Assembly: GCF_001667775.1 (NCBI RefSeq)
Contig: NZ_LZJI01000203.1
Coordinates: 1 to 64,000, forward strand
Direction of reading: 5' to 3'
DNA length: 64,000 nt
DNA from: Mycobacterium sp. E1747
Lineage (GTDB): Bacteria > Actinomycetota > Actinomycetes > Mycobacteriales > Mycobacteriaceae
Made by a program: the position numbers and the translations under genes. Below, piece after piece: positions 1 to 8,500 of this stretch. Under the pieces are notes generated by a model that made no database searches, was not told the DNA's origin, and saw nothing but the letters and a program-made list of their open reading frames with translations. How positions within the stretch are numbered: position 1 is the stretch's first letter; every line of letters starts with the position of its first letter.

Positions 1-1176
1 GATACGAGGTGGACGAGCCCAACGCCGTCCGCGTTCACTCGAGCAATGTCCGCGGATTCGCTTGAACAACTCGGCGAGCGCAACCCGGGCTTCCATCCGG
101 GCCAGATGCGCGCCGAGGCAGAAGTGTGCGCCACTGCCGAAACTCAGTAGCTTGGGCCCGATTTCGCGTCCGATCAGGAAGTTGTCGGGGGCCTCGAAGA
201 CCCGCTCGTCGCGATGGCCCGAACCGGGCAACAGCAGCAGGACGTCGCCCTCAGGGAGGGTGGTGTCGTAGAGGGTGAGCTCCCCGGACACGGTACGGGC
301 CAGGATCTGGCTGGACGTGTCGTAGCGCAGGGTCTCCTCGACCCACTGCGGGACCAGCGAAAGGTCGGCATAGACGGGGGTCAGTTGATCCGGATTCTTG
401 TGTCCCCAAAAGGCCGCATTGGCAAGGAGTTTGGTGGTGGTCTCGTTTCCGGCGATCACCATCAGGAACATGAAGCCGAGTACCTCGTCGTCGGTGAGGC
501 GGTCGCCGTCGATCTCGGCCTCCAGCAGCGCCGAGGTCAGGTCGTCTGTCAGCTTCTTGCGCCGCTCAGCCACCATGCCCTGGTAGTAGACGATCAGGTT
601 GATGGAAGCCTCGACCGCCTCCGGCGGTACGTCGGTGACGCCCTCGTCGCGGTGCATCACGCCGTCGGCCCAGGCTCGGACCTGAACTCGATCCGGCTCG
701 GGAACGCCCATCAACTCGGAGATGACGTCCATCGGAAGCTTCCCGGCGAACTCGTCGACGTAATCGACCACGCCGTCTTTCGCCCTTTCCAGCATGGCGT
801 CGAGGTGCCGTGTGGCGATCTCGGTGACGCGCGGCTCGAGTTCTCGAATCCTCCTGGGTGTGAACCCTTTTGACACCAGTGTCCGCAGCCGCAGATGTGC
901 GGGGTCGTCCATCGCCAGGAACGACATCGTCTTGGACGCGTGTGGACCGCGGGATGCCGGATCCAACGAGACGCCGTATTTGTTGGACAGCGTCGTGCTG
1001 TTGCGGAATCCCTGCAGCACGTCTTGGTGCCGCGACAGCGCCCAAAACTTCAGGTCCTCATTGCGATACAGCGGGGCCTCATCGCGCAGCCGCTTGTAGT
1101 ACGGATACGGATTCTCGTGGAAGTCGTAGTCGTAGGGATCGAGGACCAGGTCGTGGTCGCCAACTTTAACGGTCAT
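1..1176 (-). CDS. cyp123: Cytochrome P450 (CYP123-like), C-terminus cut and rearranged at window edge
   Basis: Heme-thiolate monooxygenase. Read leftward from an ATG at 1176, it has the I-helix motif AGNETTTK, the ExxR-type helix (EETLR) and the heme loop FGSGAHFCLG with the cysteine ligand, then ARMEARVALAELFKR down to about position 61. From there the frame stays open to base 1 but encodes IRGHCSSERGRRW, which is not P450-like. The tail expected after FKR lies on the opposite strand (see the inverted fragment). The start overlaps the stop of the upstream TetR gene by four bases (ATGA), so the two are probably co-translated. The name rests on synteny with the Rv0766c-Rv0767c pair; the P450 assignment itself is secure, the substrate unknown. 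Confidence 0.85.
   Translation of the reverse strand, partial: MTVKVGDHDLVLDPYDYDFHENPYPYYKRLRDEAPLYRNEDLKFWALSRHQDVLQGFRNSTTLSNKYGVSLDPASRGPHASKTMSFLAMDDPAHLRLRTLVSKGFTPRRIRELEPRVTEIATRHLDAMLERAKDGVVDYVDEFAGKLPMDVISELMGVPEPDRVQVRAWADGVMHRDEGVTDVPPEAVEASINLIVYYQGMVAERRKKLTDDLTSALLEAEIDGDRLTDDEVLGFMFLMVIAGNETTTKLLANAAFWGHKNPDQLTPVYADLSLVPQWVEETLRYDTSSQILARTVSGELTLYDTTLPEGDVLLLLPGSGHRDERVFEAPDNFLIGREIGPKLLSFGSGAHFCLGAHLARMEARVALAELFKRIRGHCSSERGRRWARPPRI
3..57 (+). other. P450 C-terminal coding segment in inverted orientation
   Basis: On the plus strand, frame 3, this reads YEVDEPNAVRVHSSNVRGF, a typical actinobacterial P450 C-terminal tail, although the P450 gene runs on the minus strand and stops looking like a P450 at FKR. 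Flipping about 55 bases restores ...ELFKR-YEVDEPNAV..., with the codons AAG CGA TAC GAG in frame. The segment is bounded on the right by TCGC (58-61). On the left, bases 1-2 (GA) fit the end of a GCGA whose first two bases would lie outside the window. A 4-bp inverted repeat could thus mark the edges. Either a micro-inversion or a fold-back assembly chimera at a contig end would explain it. Confidence 0.6.
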
Positions 1177-1811
1177 TCGTTGCTCGTCTCCTGGCTTGTC
1201 TCTGCAGCGCCGGTGAGGATCAGCCGCACCACGTAGGCCAGCCGGTCGGCGATCTCTCGGTAGGTGAATTCGCCGCTGCCGGCCTGCACCAGCGCCCCGA
1301 AGAAGGACATCTCCAACGCGGAAACGGCGGTGGGATCGGCGTCGGGCCCCATGGCGGACGTGATCCTGCGGTGTATCTCGGCGCCAATCCGGTCGCGCGC
1401 GGCGGCCACGGCGGGCTCGGCGCCGCCGCTGAGCAACGCCGTCGTGCACGCGGCGCTGACCTCGGGTTCGTCGGCGACCACCAGGGCCAGGTGGCGCAAC
1501 ACCTGCTCGACCCGGTCGGGCATCGGGTCGTTGACGTCGGTGAAATAAGGGACTTGCCGCACCAGGTCGAGGTAGACCTCGGCGATCAGGTGGTTCTTCG
1601 ACGAGAAGTACGTGTACGCGGTGGCGGGGGCGACTTTGGCGCGAGCTGCGACCGCGCGCACCGTGAGGTCGGCGTAGGACTTCTCCCGCAGCGTCTCGAT
1701 GCCGGCCGCGAGCACCTTGCGGAACGTCTCCTCCTGGCGGCGGTTGCGCACCGGCTCTCCGGTCTGGTGGCCTACCTGGGATGAGACAGTAACCAGGGCA
1801 TCGCTGGACAC
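1173..1811 (-). CDS. TetR/AcrR family transcriptional regulator
   Basis: 212-residue repressor. The N-terminal helix-turn-helix lies at about residues 30-75 (TVRAVAARAKVAPATAYTYFSSKNHLIAEVY), followed by an all-helical ligand domain. It starts at a GTG lying inside a perfect 14-bp palindrome, TGGACACGTGTCCA (1805-1818), which suggests autoregulation at its own start. Its stop overlaps the P450 start, so repressor and P450 form one unit. The divergent partner is the aldA operon, whose promoter carries a second copy of the palindrome core. It corresponds by position to Rv0767c. Inferred role: controls the P450 and possibly the adjacent catabolic operon in response to an unknown ligand. Confidence 0.9.
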   Translation of the reverse strand: MSSDALVTVSSQVGHQTGEPVRNRRQEETFRKVLAAGIETLREKSYADLTVRAVAARAKVAPATAYTYFSSKNHLIAEVYLDLVRQVPYFTDVNDPMPDRVEQVLRHLALVVADEPEVSAACTTALLSGGAEPAVAAARDRIGAEIHRRITSAMGPDADPTAVSALEMSFFGALVQAGSGEFTYREIADRLAYVVRLILTGAAETSQETSNE

Positions 1812-1818
1812 GTGTCCA
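1805..1818. promoter_or_regulatory. Putative TetR operator, site 1
   Basis: Perfect 14-bp palindrome TGGACACGTGTCCA overlapping the GTG start of the TetR gene. A second perfect palindrome (GCTATC-G-GATAGC, 1820-1832) follows directly. The core GGACA-NN-TGTCC recurs at 1964-1975 in front of aldA. Confidence 0.6.
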
Positions 1819-1963
1819 CGCTATCGGATAGCTGCGACGGGAAGCAAGCACGATCGGCAAACTTGCAGGGCAACGCGCCAACCGGCGGCCAGCTGCCCCC
1901 GCCTGCGCGATCGGCTCTTGCACCGTAGATGGCGCGGCGGCTATGGTTCGGTCGGAGATTATC

Positions 1964-1975
1964 GGACAACTGTCC
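1964..1975. promoter_or_regulatory. Putative TetR operator, site 2
   Basis: GGACA-AC-TGTCC, the same half-sites and spacing as site 1, 44 bases before the aldA ATG. Its position fits repression of the aldA operon by the divergent TetR protein. Confidence 0.55.
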
Positions 1976-2019
1976 ACTCGATTTGCGTGCGCGATTGGCC
2001 GCACAGACGGGAGCGGGAG

Positions 2020-3486
2020 ATGACCTTGCTGGCCGACGGCGTGAGTGCACTCTTCATCGACGGCAAGATGTCGCCCGGCAGTGCCGGCACCTTCCCGACG
2101 ATCAATCCGGCGACCGAGGAAGTCCTGGGGGCGGCGGCCGACGCCGACGCGCAGGACATGGATACCGCCATCGATGCCGCCCGGCGCGCCTTCGACGAAA
2201 CGGACTGGTCGCGCGACACCGAACTACGTGTGCGGTGCGTGCGGCAACTGCGGAAGGCGATGCAGCAGCACCTCGAAGAGCTACGCGACCTGACCATCGC
2301 CGAAGTCGGCGCGCCCCGGATGCTCACCTCGATCGCTCAACTCGAAGTTCCCGTCAACGACCTCGCCTTCGCGGCCGACACCGCCGAATCCTACGAATAC
2401 AACACCGATCTCGGCGAGGCGTCACCGATGGGCATCCCCACCCGCCGCACTATCGCCCGAGAGGCCGTCGGCGTCGTCGGCGCCATCACTCCGTGGAACT
2501 TTCCCCACCAGATCAACCTCGCCAAGATCGGACCCGCGCTGGCCGCCGGTAATACCGTCGTCCTGAAGCCGGCACCCGACACGCCCTGGTGTGCCGCCGT
2601 GCTCGGGGAACTGATCGCCGAACACACCGATTTTCCACCCGGTGTGATCAACATCGTGACATCCAGCGACCACGGTGTCGGTGCGCTGCTAGCCAAAGAC
2701 CCTCGGGTGGACATGATTTCGTTCACCGGGTCGACGGCCACGGGCCGCGCCGTGATGGCCGACGGCGCCGCGACCATCAAGAAAGTCTTCCTCGAGCTGG
2801 GCGGCAAATCGGCGTTCATCGTGCTCGACGATGCCGACCTGGGCGGTGCGGTGGGGATGGCAGGGTTCTCGGTGTGCATGCACGCCGGGCAGGGATGTGC
2901 CATCACCACCCGGCTGGTGGTGCCGCGCGCGAAGTATGACGAGGCCGTCGCCATCGCTGCCGCAACGATGGGTGGCATCAAGGCGGGTGACCCCACCGAC
3001 CCCGGAACCATCTGTGGACCGGTGATTTCGGCGCGTCAGCGGGACCGGATACAGGGCTACCTCGACTCGGCCATCGCCGAAGGCGGGACGTTCGCCTGCG
3101 GTGGCGGCCGCCCGGCCGACCGCGAGGTCGGTTTCTTCATCGAGCCGACGGTGATCGCGGGGCTGGGCAACGACGCGCGCTGCGCGCGCGAGGAGATCTT
3201 CGGCCCCGTCCTGACGGTCATTGCGCATGACGGGGACGACGACGCGATCCGCATTGCCAACGACTCGCCATACGGGTTGTCGGGCACGGTGTTCGGCGTC
3301 GATCCCGATAGGGCAGCGAGGGTCGCCGCGCGGGTCCGCGCGGGAACGATCAATGTCAATGGCGGCGTGTGGTACTCGGCCGATGCACCCTTCGGCGGTT
3401 ACAAGCAGTCCGGAAACGGTCGCGAGATGGGTCTGGCCGGCTTCGAGGAATACCTGGAAATCAAGACCATCGCGACGGCGATCTAA
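2020..3486 (+). CDS. aldA: NAD(P)-dependent aldehyde dehydrogenase
   Basis: 488 residues, full length for the ALDH superfamily; oxidises an aldehyde to the acid. Visible motifs are TPWNFP, the cofactor-binding FTGST, the general base in LELGGKS (Glu259) and the catalytic thiol in AGQGC (Cys293). I chose the ATG at 2020, preceded by a purine-rich GAGCGGGAG, over longer in-frame extensions that run back into the divergent regulator. It is first in a tight co-directional run with an SDR, a 3-hydroxyisobutyrate-type dehydrogenase and a CMD-family protein, the Rv0768-Rv0771 arrangement. The physiological aldehyde cannot be read from sequence. Confidence 0.93.
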   Translation: MTLLADGVSALFIDGKMSPGSAGTFPTINPATEEVLGAAADADAQDMDTAIDAARRAFDETDWSRDTELRVRCVRQLRKAMQQHLEELRDLTIAEVGAPRMLTSIAQLEVPVNDLAFAADTAESYEYNTDLGEASPMGIPTRRTIAREAVGVVGAITPWNFPHQINLAKIGPALAAGNTVVLKPAPDTPWCAAVLGELIAEHTDFPPGVINIVTSSDHGVGALLAKDPRVDMISFTGSTATGRAVMADGAATIKKVFLELGGKSAFIVLDDADLGGAVGMAGFSVCMHAGQGCAITTRLVVPRAKYDEAVAIAAATMGGIKAGDPTDPGTICGPVISARQRDRIQGYLDSAIAEGGTFACGGGRPADREVGFFIEPTVIAGLGNDARCAREEIFGPVLTVIAHDGDDDAIRIANDSPYGLSGTVFGVDPDRAARVAARVRAGTINVNGGVWYSADAPFGGYKQSGNGREMGLAGFEEYLEIKTIATAI

Positions 3487-3504
3487 GTAGAGGAGTTCGA
3501 GAGC

Positions 3505-4254
3505 ATGCGGTTTGAGAACAAGGTCGGCATCGTCACCGGCTCCGGCGGCGGCATCGGCCAGGCCTATGCCGAGGCGCTCGCCCGGGAGGGCGCGGCGGTG
3601 GTAGTCGCCGACATCAACGCGGAGGCGGCCGAAGCGGTGGCCAAGCAGATCTCCGCCGACGGCGGAACGGCGATCAGCATCCCGGTCGACGTGTCCGACC
3701 CGGCGTCGGCCAAGGCGATGGCGGATCGCACGCTGGCGGAGTTCGGCGGCATCGACTACCTCGTCAACAACGCGGCGATCTTCGGGGGCATGAAGCTGGA
3801 CTTCCTGCTCACCATCGACCCCGAGTACTACAAGAAGTTCATGAGCGTCAACCTCGATGGCGCGTTGTGGTGCACCCGCGCCGTCTACAAGAAGATGGCC
3901 AAGCGCGGCGGTGGGGCGATCGTGAACCAGTCGTCCACGGCGGCCTGGTTGTACTCGAACTATTACGGCCTGGCCAAGGTGGGGGTCAACGGTCTGACGC
4001 AACAGCTCTCGCGTGAGCTTGGCGGCCAGAACATCCGGATCAACGCGATCGCGCCCGGCCCCATCGACACCGAGGCGAACCGGACGACCACCCCGCAGGA
4101 GATGGTCGCCGACATCGTCAAGGGTCTGCCCTTGTCGCGGATGGGGACTCCCGAGGATCTGGTCGGGATGTGCCTGTTCCTGCTTTCCGATGAGGCATCG
4201 TGGATCACCGGGCAAATCTTCAACGTCGACGGCGGACAGATCATTCGGTCATAG
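3505..4254 (+). CDS. Short-chain dehydrogenase/reductase
   Basis: 249-residue classical SDR. The Rossmann glycine motif TGSGGGIG is at the N-terminus, NNAAI follows beta-4, and the active site has QSSTAAW with Tyr154 and Lys158 in YYGLAK. The spacing between the serine pair and the tyrosine is about three residues shorter than in the textbook family. The C-terminus SWITGQIFNVDGGQ is typical. It starts 18 bases after aldA behind AGAGGAG, so it is in the same operon. It matches Rv0769 by position. Probably interconverts an alcohol/ketone pair in the same pathway as the flanking dehydrogenases. Confidence 0.92.
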   Translation: MRFENKVGIVTGSGGGIGQAYAEALAREGAAVVVADINAEAAEAVAKQISADGGTAISIPVDVSDPASAKAMADRTLAEFGGIDYLVNNAAIFGGMKLDFLLTIDPEYYKKFMSVNLDGALWCTRAVYKKMAKRGGGAIVNQSSTAAWLYSNYYGLAKVGVNGLTQQLSRELGGQNIRINAIAPGPIDTEANRTTTPQEMVADIVKGLPLSRMGTPEDLVGMCLFLLSDEASWITGQIFNVDGGQIIRS

Positions 4255-4298
4255 CCGCCGGCGACGACGCGGAGCGAAGTGATGAGGAGGCGGCGCGT

Positions 4299-5156
4299 GT
4301 GGGAGATCAGGTGAAGCTGGGCTACGTCGGTCTAGGCAACATGGGCGCCCCGATGGCCACGAAGATGACCGAGTGGCCCGGCGGGGTAACGGTTTACGAC
4401 ATCCGCACGGAGGCGATGACGCCGCTGGCCGAGAAGGGCGCCGGCCTGGCCGACAGCGTCGCGGACGTCGCCGCCGCCGACATCATCCACGTCACCGTGC
4501 TCAACGACGCCCAGGTGCGCGAGGTGGTTGGCGAGCTGGCCGCCCACGCCAAGCCCGGCACCGTCATCGCGATTCATTCGACCATCAGCGACACCACCGC
4601 CGTCGAGCTGGCGGCCGAACACAAACCCCAAGGTATTCACGTCGTCGACGCACCCGTCAGCGGCGGTGCGGCCGCCGCTGCGAAAGGTGAGCTGGCCACG
4701 ATGGTGGGCGCCGAGCGCGAGGTGTACGAGCGGATCAAGCCGGCGTTCAAGCACTGGGCGGCGGTGGTCATCCACGCCGGCGAGCCAGGGGCGGGGACGC
4801 GAATGAAGCTGGCCCGCAACATGTTGACCTTCACGTCGTACGCCGCGGCGTGTGAGGCCATGAAGCTGGCCGAGGCGGCGGGCCTGGATCTGCAGGCGCT
4901 GGGCCGGGTGGTTCGGCACACCGATGCCCTCACTGGCGGGCCGGGGGCGATCATGGTCCGCGATGACATGAATGACCTTCAGCCAGAACACTTTCTCTAT
5001 CAGCCGTTCATGCACACCCGTGGTCTGGGCGAGAAGGACCTGAGTCTGGCGCTGGCGTTGGGCGAGGCGGTGTCGGTCGACCTGCCGCTGGCCCGGTTGG
5101 CGTATGAGGGGCTGGCGGCCGGCCTTGGGGTACCACACACAGAGAAAGAAGCGTGA
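4299..5156 (+). CDS. 6-phosphogluconate/3-hydroxyisobutyrate dehydrogenase family protein
   Basis: 285-residue beta-hydroxyacid dehydrogenase. The N-terminal NAD(P) motif GYVGLGNMGAPM is clear, DAPVSGGAAAA is the substrate-binding signature, and Lys170 in MKLARN is the expected catalytic lysine. The GTG at 4299 is chosen because AGGAGG (4285-4290) lies eight bases upstream; the open frame extends further back into the SDR gene without such support. Its stop codon shares a base with the start of the next gene. Matches Rv0770 by position. Likely oxidises a hydroxy acid produced by the operon. Confidence 0.9.
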   Translation: MGDQVKLGYVGLGNMGAPMATKMTEWPGGVTVYDIRTEAMTPLAEKGAGLADSVADVAAADIIHVTVLNDAQVREVVGELAAHAKPGTVIAIHSTISDTTAVELAAEHKPQGIHVVDAPVSGGAAAAAKGELATMVGAEREVYERIKPAFKHWAAVVIHAGEPGAGTRMKLARNMLTFTSYAAACEAMKLAEAAGLDLQALGRVVRHTDALTGGPGAIMVRDDMNDLQPEHFLYQPFMHTRGLGEKDLSLALALGEAVSVDLPLARLAYEGLAAGLGVPHTEKEA

Positions 5157-5590
5157 TGGAAGAACGGCGCCGCAAGGGCCTCGAGAAGATGAACGAGGTC
5201 TACGGCTGGGAGATGCCCAATGTCGAGGGTGATGCGTATTTCGACCTCACCGTCGACCATCTGTTCGGCAGCATCTGGACGCGACCTGGATTGTCGATGC
5301 GCGACAAGCGCATCATGACGTTGACCGCGGTGACCGCGATCGGAAACCGCGATCTGGCCGAGATCCAGATCAATGCCGCGTTGCTCAACGGGGAGCTCAC
5401 CGAGACCGAGTTGAAGGAGATGGCGGTCTTCGTCACCCACTATCTCGGTTTCCCCCTGGGTTCCGCGCTCAACGGCGCCGTCGATGCCGTGATCGCCAAG
5501 CGCAAGAAGGCCGAGGCCAAAAACGCGGCAGAGGACAAAAAGGCCAACGTGGACGCCGCGTTGAAGATGCACTCCGGCGACAAGGATTGA
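5156..5590 (+). CDS. Carboxymuconolactone decarboxylase family protein
   Basis: 144 residues, CMD/AhpD-like fold. The stretch LSMRDKRIMTLTAVTAIGNRD is typical of gamma-carboxymuconolactone decarboxylases, but no CxxC redox pair is present, so a peroxidase-like AhpD role is unlikely. The lysine/alanine-rich C-terminal tail (AKRKKAEAKNAAEDKKANVD) is low complexity. The start overlaps the preceding stop as TGATG, indicating translational coupling; a GTG one codon earlier is also possible. Last gene of the aldA operon (Rv0771 position). True decarboxylase activity is not established by sequence. Confidence 0.85.
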   Translation: MEERRRKGLEKMNEVYGWEMPNVEGDAYFDLTVDHLFGSIWTRPGLSMRDKRIMTLTAVTAIGNRDLAEIQINAALLNGELTETELKEMAVFVTHYLGFPLGSALNGAVDAVIAKRKKAEAKNAAEDKKANVDAALKMHSGDKD

Positions 5591-8500
5591 TCAGGCGTGG
5601 CGTGAAGCCTCCTGCGCGAGCTGAACTCTCGAGCTAATGCCCAGTTTGGAGTAGACGTGGCTGAGGTGGGCTTGCACGGTGCGCGCCGAGACGAAGAGGC
5701 GCGCGGCGACGTCTTTGTTCGGTAGTCCTTCGCTGACGAGCCTTACCACGTTGACCTCGGCGGGTGTTAGTGACTCCCAGCCCGTAGCGGGTCGTTTGCG
5801 TGCGCCGCGGCCGCGTCGGGCATATGCGATAGCCTCCTCGATGGATAGGGTCTCTCCTTCGGCCCATGCTCCTTCGAAGTCGTTATCGCCCAGAGATTCT
5901 CGCAGGCGGGCCACGGAAGCCTTGTGGGCCTCGTCGTAGATCTTGAAGCGCACATAGCCGGTTCGGTCGCGTAGCGCGTTCGCCATTCCCAGGAGACGTG
6001 CAGCCTCCCGGTTCGCACCAAAGCCAATGGCAAGTGTCGCCAGGCAATCGAAGACCTCGGGAATGACGAAGAGCGCTTTGAGGTCCACCGCTGCGCTCAG
6101 CGCATCGTGCGCATCGCGTTGCGCCTGCCCGCAATCGCCTTGCGCGATCGCGACCCGGGCACGCTTGGTCAGTGCGAATGCCCGATGCGCGCCGGCGGCT
6201 ACAGCTATGGCATCGTCGGCCCATCGGCGCGCCTCCGTCAGGTCCCCCAATGCCAGCGCGATCTCCGCCAGCGGAATGACGTTGACGACAGCCAGCTCGG
6301 GTTGAACCTTTAAGCGCTGCCACGCCGCGTCGGCGGCCTTCGTCGAGGCGGCGATATCACCTGCCGCCAGCATCGCATCGGCCAACGCAGCGTAGGCGTA
6401 ACCCTGGTTGAACGAACCGAGGTCGCAGGCGGCTTCCACGGCCGCATCCGCGGCGGCCCGGGCCGCACCGGTGTGGCCGGTGTAGGCGAGCATGTGGCCG
6501 AGGCTGACCAGACTGGCCATCCTCCACGTTTCGTCGTGGGCGGCATCCGACTCGGCCACCAGCTCCCGGAATTGTGCTATGGCCCCGCCCAGATCGCCTT
6601 CCCACCACTGCGCCAATCCGATACACCACCGGCACCCGCGAGAGGCGTAGCCGTCGCCGATCACATCAGCGATGTCGCGGCCTTCTTCGCCTGCGGCGCG
6701 CGCCTCCACCGGGTCGCCTTTGCCGGTAACCGCCGCGAAGGCTTGAAACGCGAGAATCTGGCTCAAACTCCGGTCATCTCCCACCATGCGGGCAAGTCCG
6801 AGTGCTTCCGTGAAATAGGTGTCGGCAGCAACCGCGTTGTAAGCGAAGATGATCCCGCAACCGGCGAGCGCGCGAACCAGCAACGCCGGTTCCCCGATCT
6901 CGCGGGCGAGTGCGAGCGCCTCCAGCGCCTCGTCCATGTTTTCGTGGATGGTTTGCGCGCCCTCGAGTGTGGCTTTGTCCGCGAGCGCTCGGGCCCGAAC
7001 GGCGAGCGGCACCTCTACGTCGTGCGCGGCGGCGTCAGCGAGCGCCGCGTCGAACCAGGCAGTTCCCTCCCGCACGCGGCCGCGAGTGGTCCACAGCGTT
7101 TGCAACGCGGATGCGAGCTGCAAAGCCCGCGGGATCTCGTTGTTTTCACGGCACCACGCGAATGCCGCACGCAGGTTGTCCATCTCGACCGTGGCCTGCT
7201 CGATTCGGTCCTGATGATCGATGCGCCCGGGCACATCGAGCTCCGCCGCGAGCGCCGCATAGTGGTCGCGGTGGCGGGCGCGCACCGCGTCGGCCTCGCC
7301 GGCCTCCCCAAGCTTCTCCAGCGCATACTGGCGGACCGTCTCCAGCATCCGGTATCGCGACCCTAGGTCACCGTCTTCGATAGTGATGAGTGACTTGTCG
7401 ATGAGTAGCGTGAGCTGATCGAGGGTTTGGTAGCGCTCGATCTCGCTGTCGGTGCAAACCGCTTGCGCCGCATTCAGGTCAAATCCGCCAAGGAACACCG
7501 CGGCGCGACGGAAGAGGACCCGTTCGGGCTCTGTCAGCAGCGCATGCGACCAGTCGACTGACGCGCGCAGGGTCTGCTGGCGGCGCACCGCGGTTCGCTC
7601 ACCGCCAGTCAGCAGCCGGAACCGATCATGCAGGCTGTCGAGGATCTGCGTCAGCGAAAGCGCGCGGACGCGTGCGGCCGCGAGCTCGATCGCCAAGGGT
7701 ATGCCGTCCAGGCGCCGGCAGATTTCCGTCACGGTGGCCGAATGGCACTCGGTCACAGTGAAATCCGGACGAACGTGGCGGGCACGGTCGATGAACAATG
7801 CCACCGCCTCGTCGGCGAGAGACAAAGAGGGCACGCCCCAGGCGATCTCCCCGGCCACCCGGATCGGTTCTCGGCTGGTGGCGAGGATCCGGACTGCCGG
7901 GGAGGCGCCCAGCAGCGCGATGACCAGCGCGGCGGACGCGTCGATCAGGTGTTCGCAGTTGTCCAACACCACGAGGATGTGCCGACCCGATATGGCACGA
8001 ATGAGGGTGTCCATCGTCGAACGCCCGGCCTGGTCGGGCAGCCCCAACGCCCGGGTCACCGCGACCGGCACAACCTCGGGGTCGGTGATGGGGGCCAGGT
8101 CGGCGTACCAAACCCCGTCGGCGAAATTGCCGTCGGCGTTGCCGGCGACCTGAAGCGCCAGCCGCGTCTTCCCCACGCCACCGGCGCCGGTGAGCGTCAC
8201 CAACCGGTTGTCGGCGACGAGCTGACGAACGGTCTCGATCTCGGCGTTGCGTCCGACGAAACTGGTCAGCTGCTGCGGGAGATGCTGCGATCCGGTACTT
8301 TTCGGCGTCCGAAGCGGGGGAAAGTCGTTGCGGAGATCGGCGTGACACAGCTGCGTGATTCGTTCGGGCCGAGGGAGGTCGCGCAGCGGGTGGGTGCCGA
8401 GGTCAAGAAGCCACGCTTCGGCGGGCGGTCCGTCGGCCAGCAGATCGCTCGTCGTAGCGGACAGGACCGTCTGGCCCCCGTGAGCCAGGTCCCGCAGCCG

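Noticed and set aside
2689..4215. 508-codon open frame on the minus strand across aldA and the SDR
   Set aside because: Antisense shadow of well-supported genes; Arg/Gly/Asp/His-rich with no domain, typical of high-GC codon bias.
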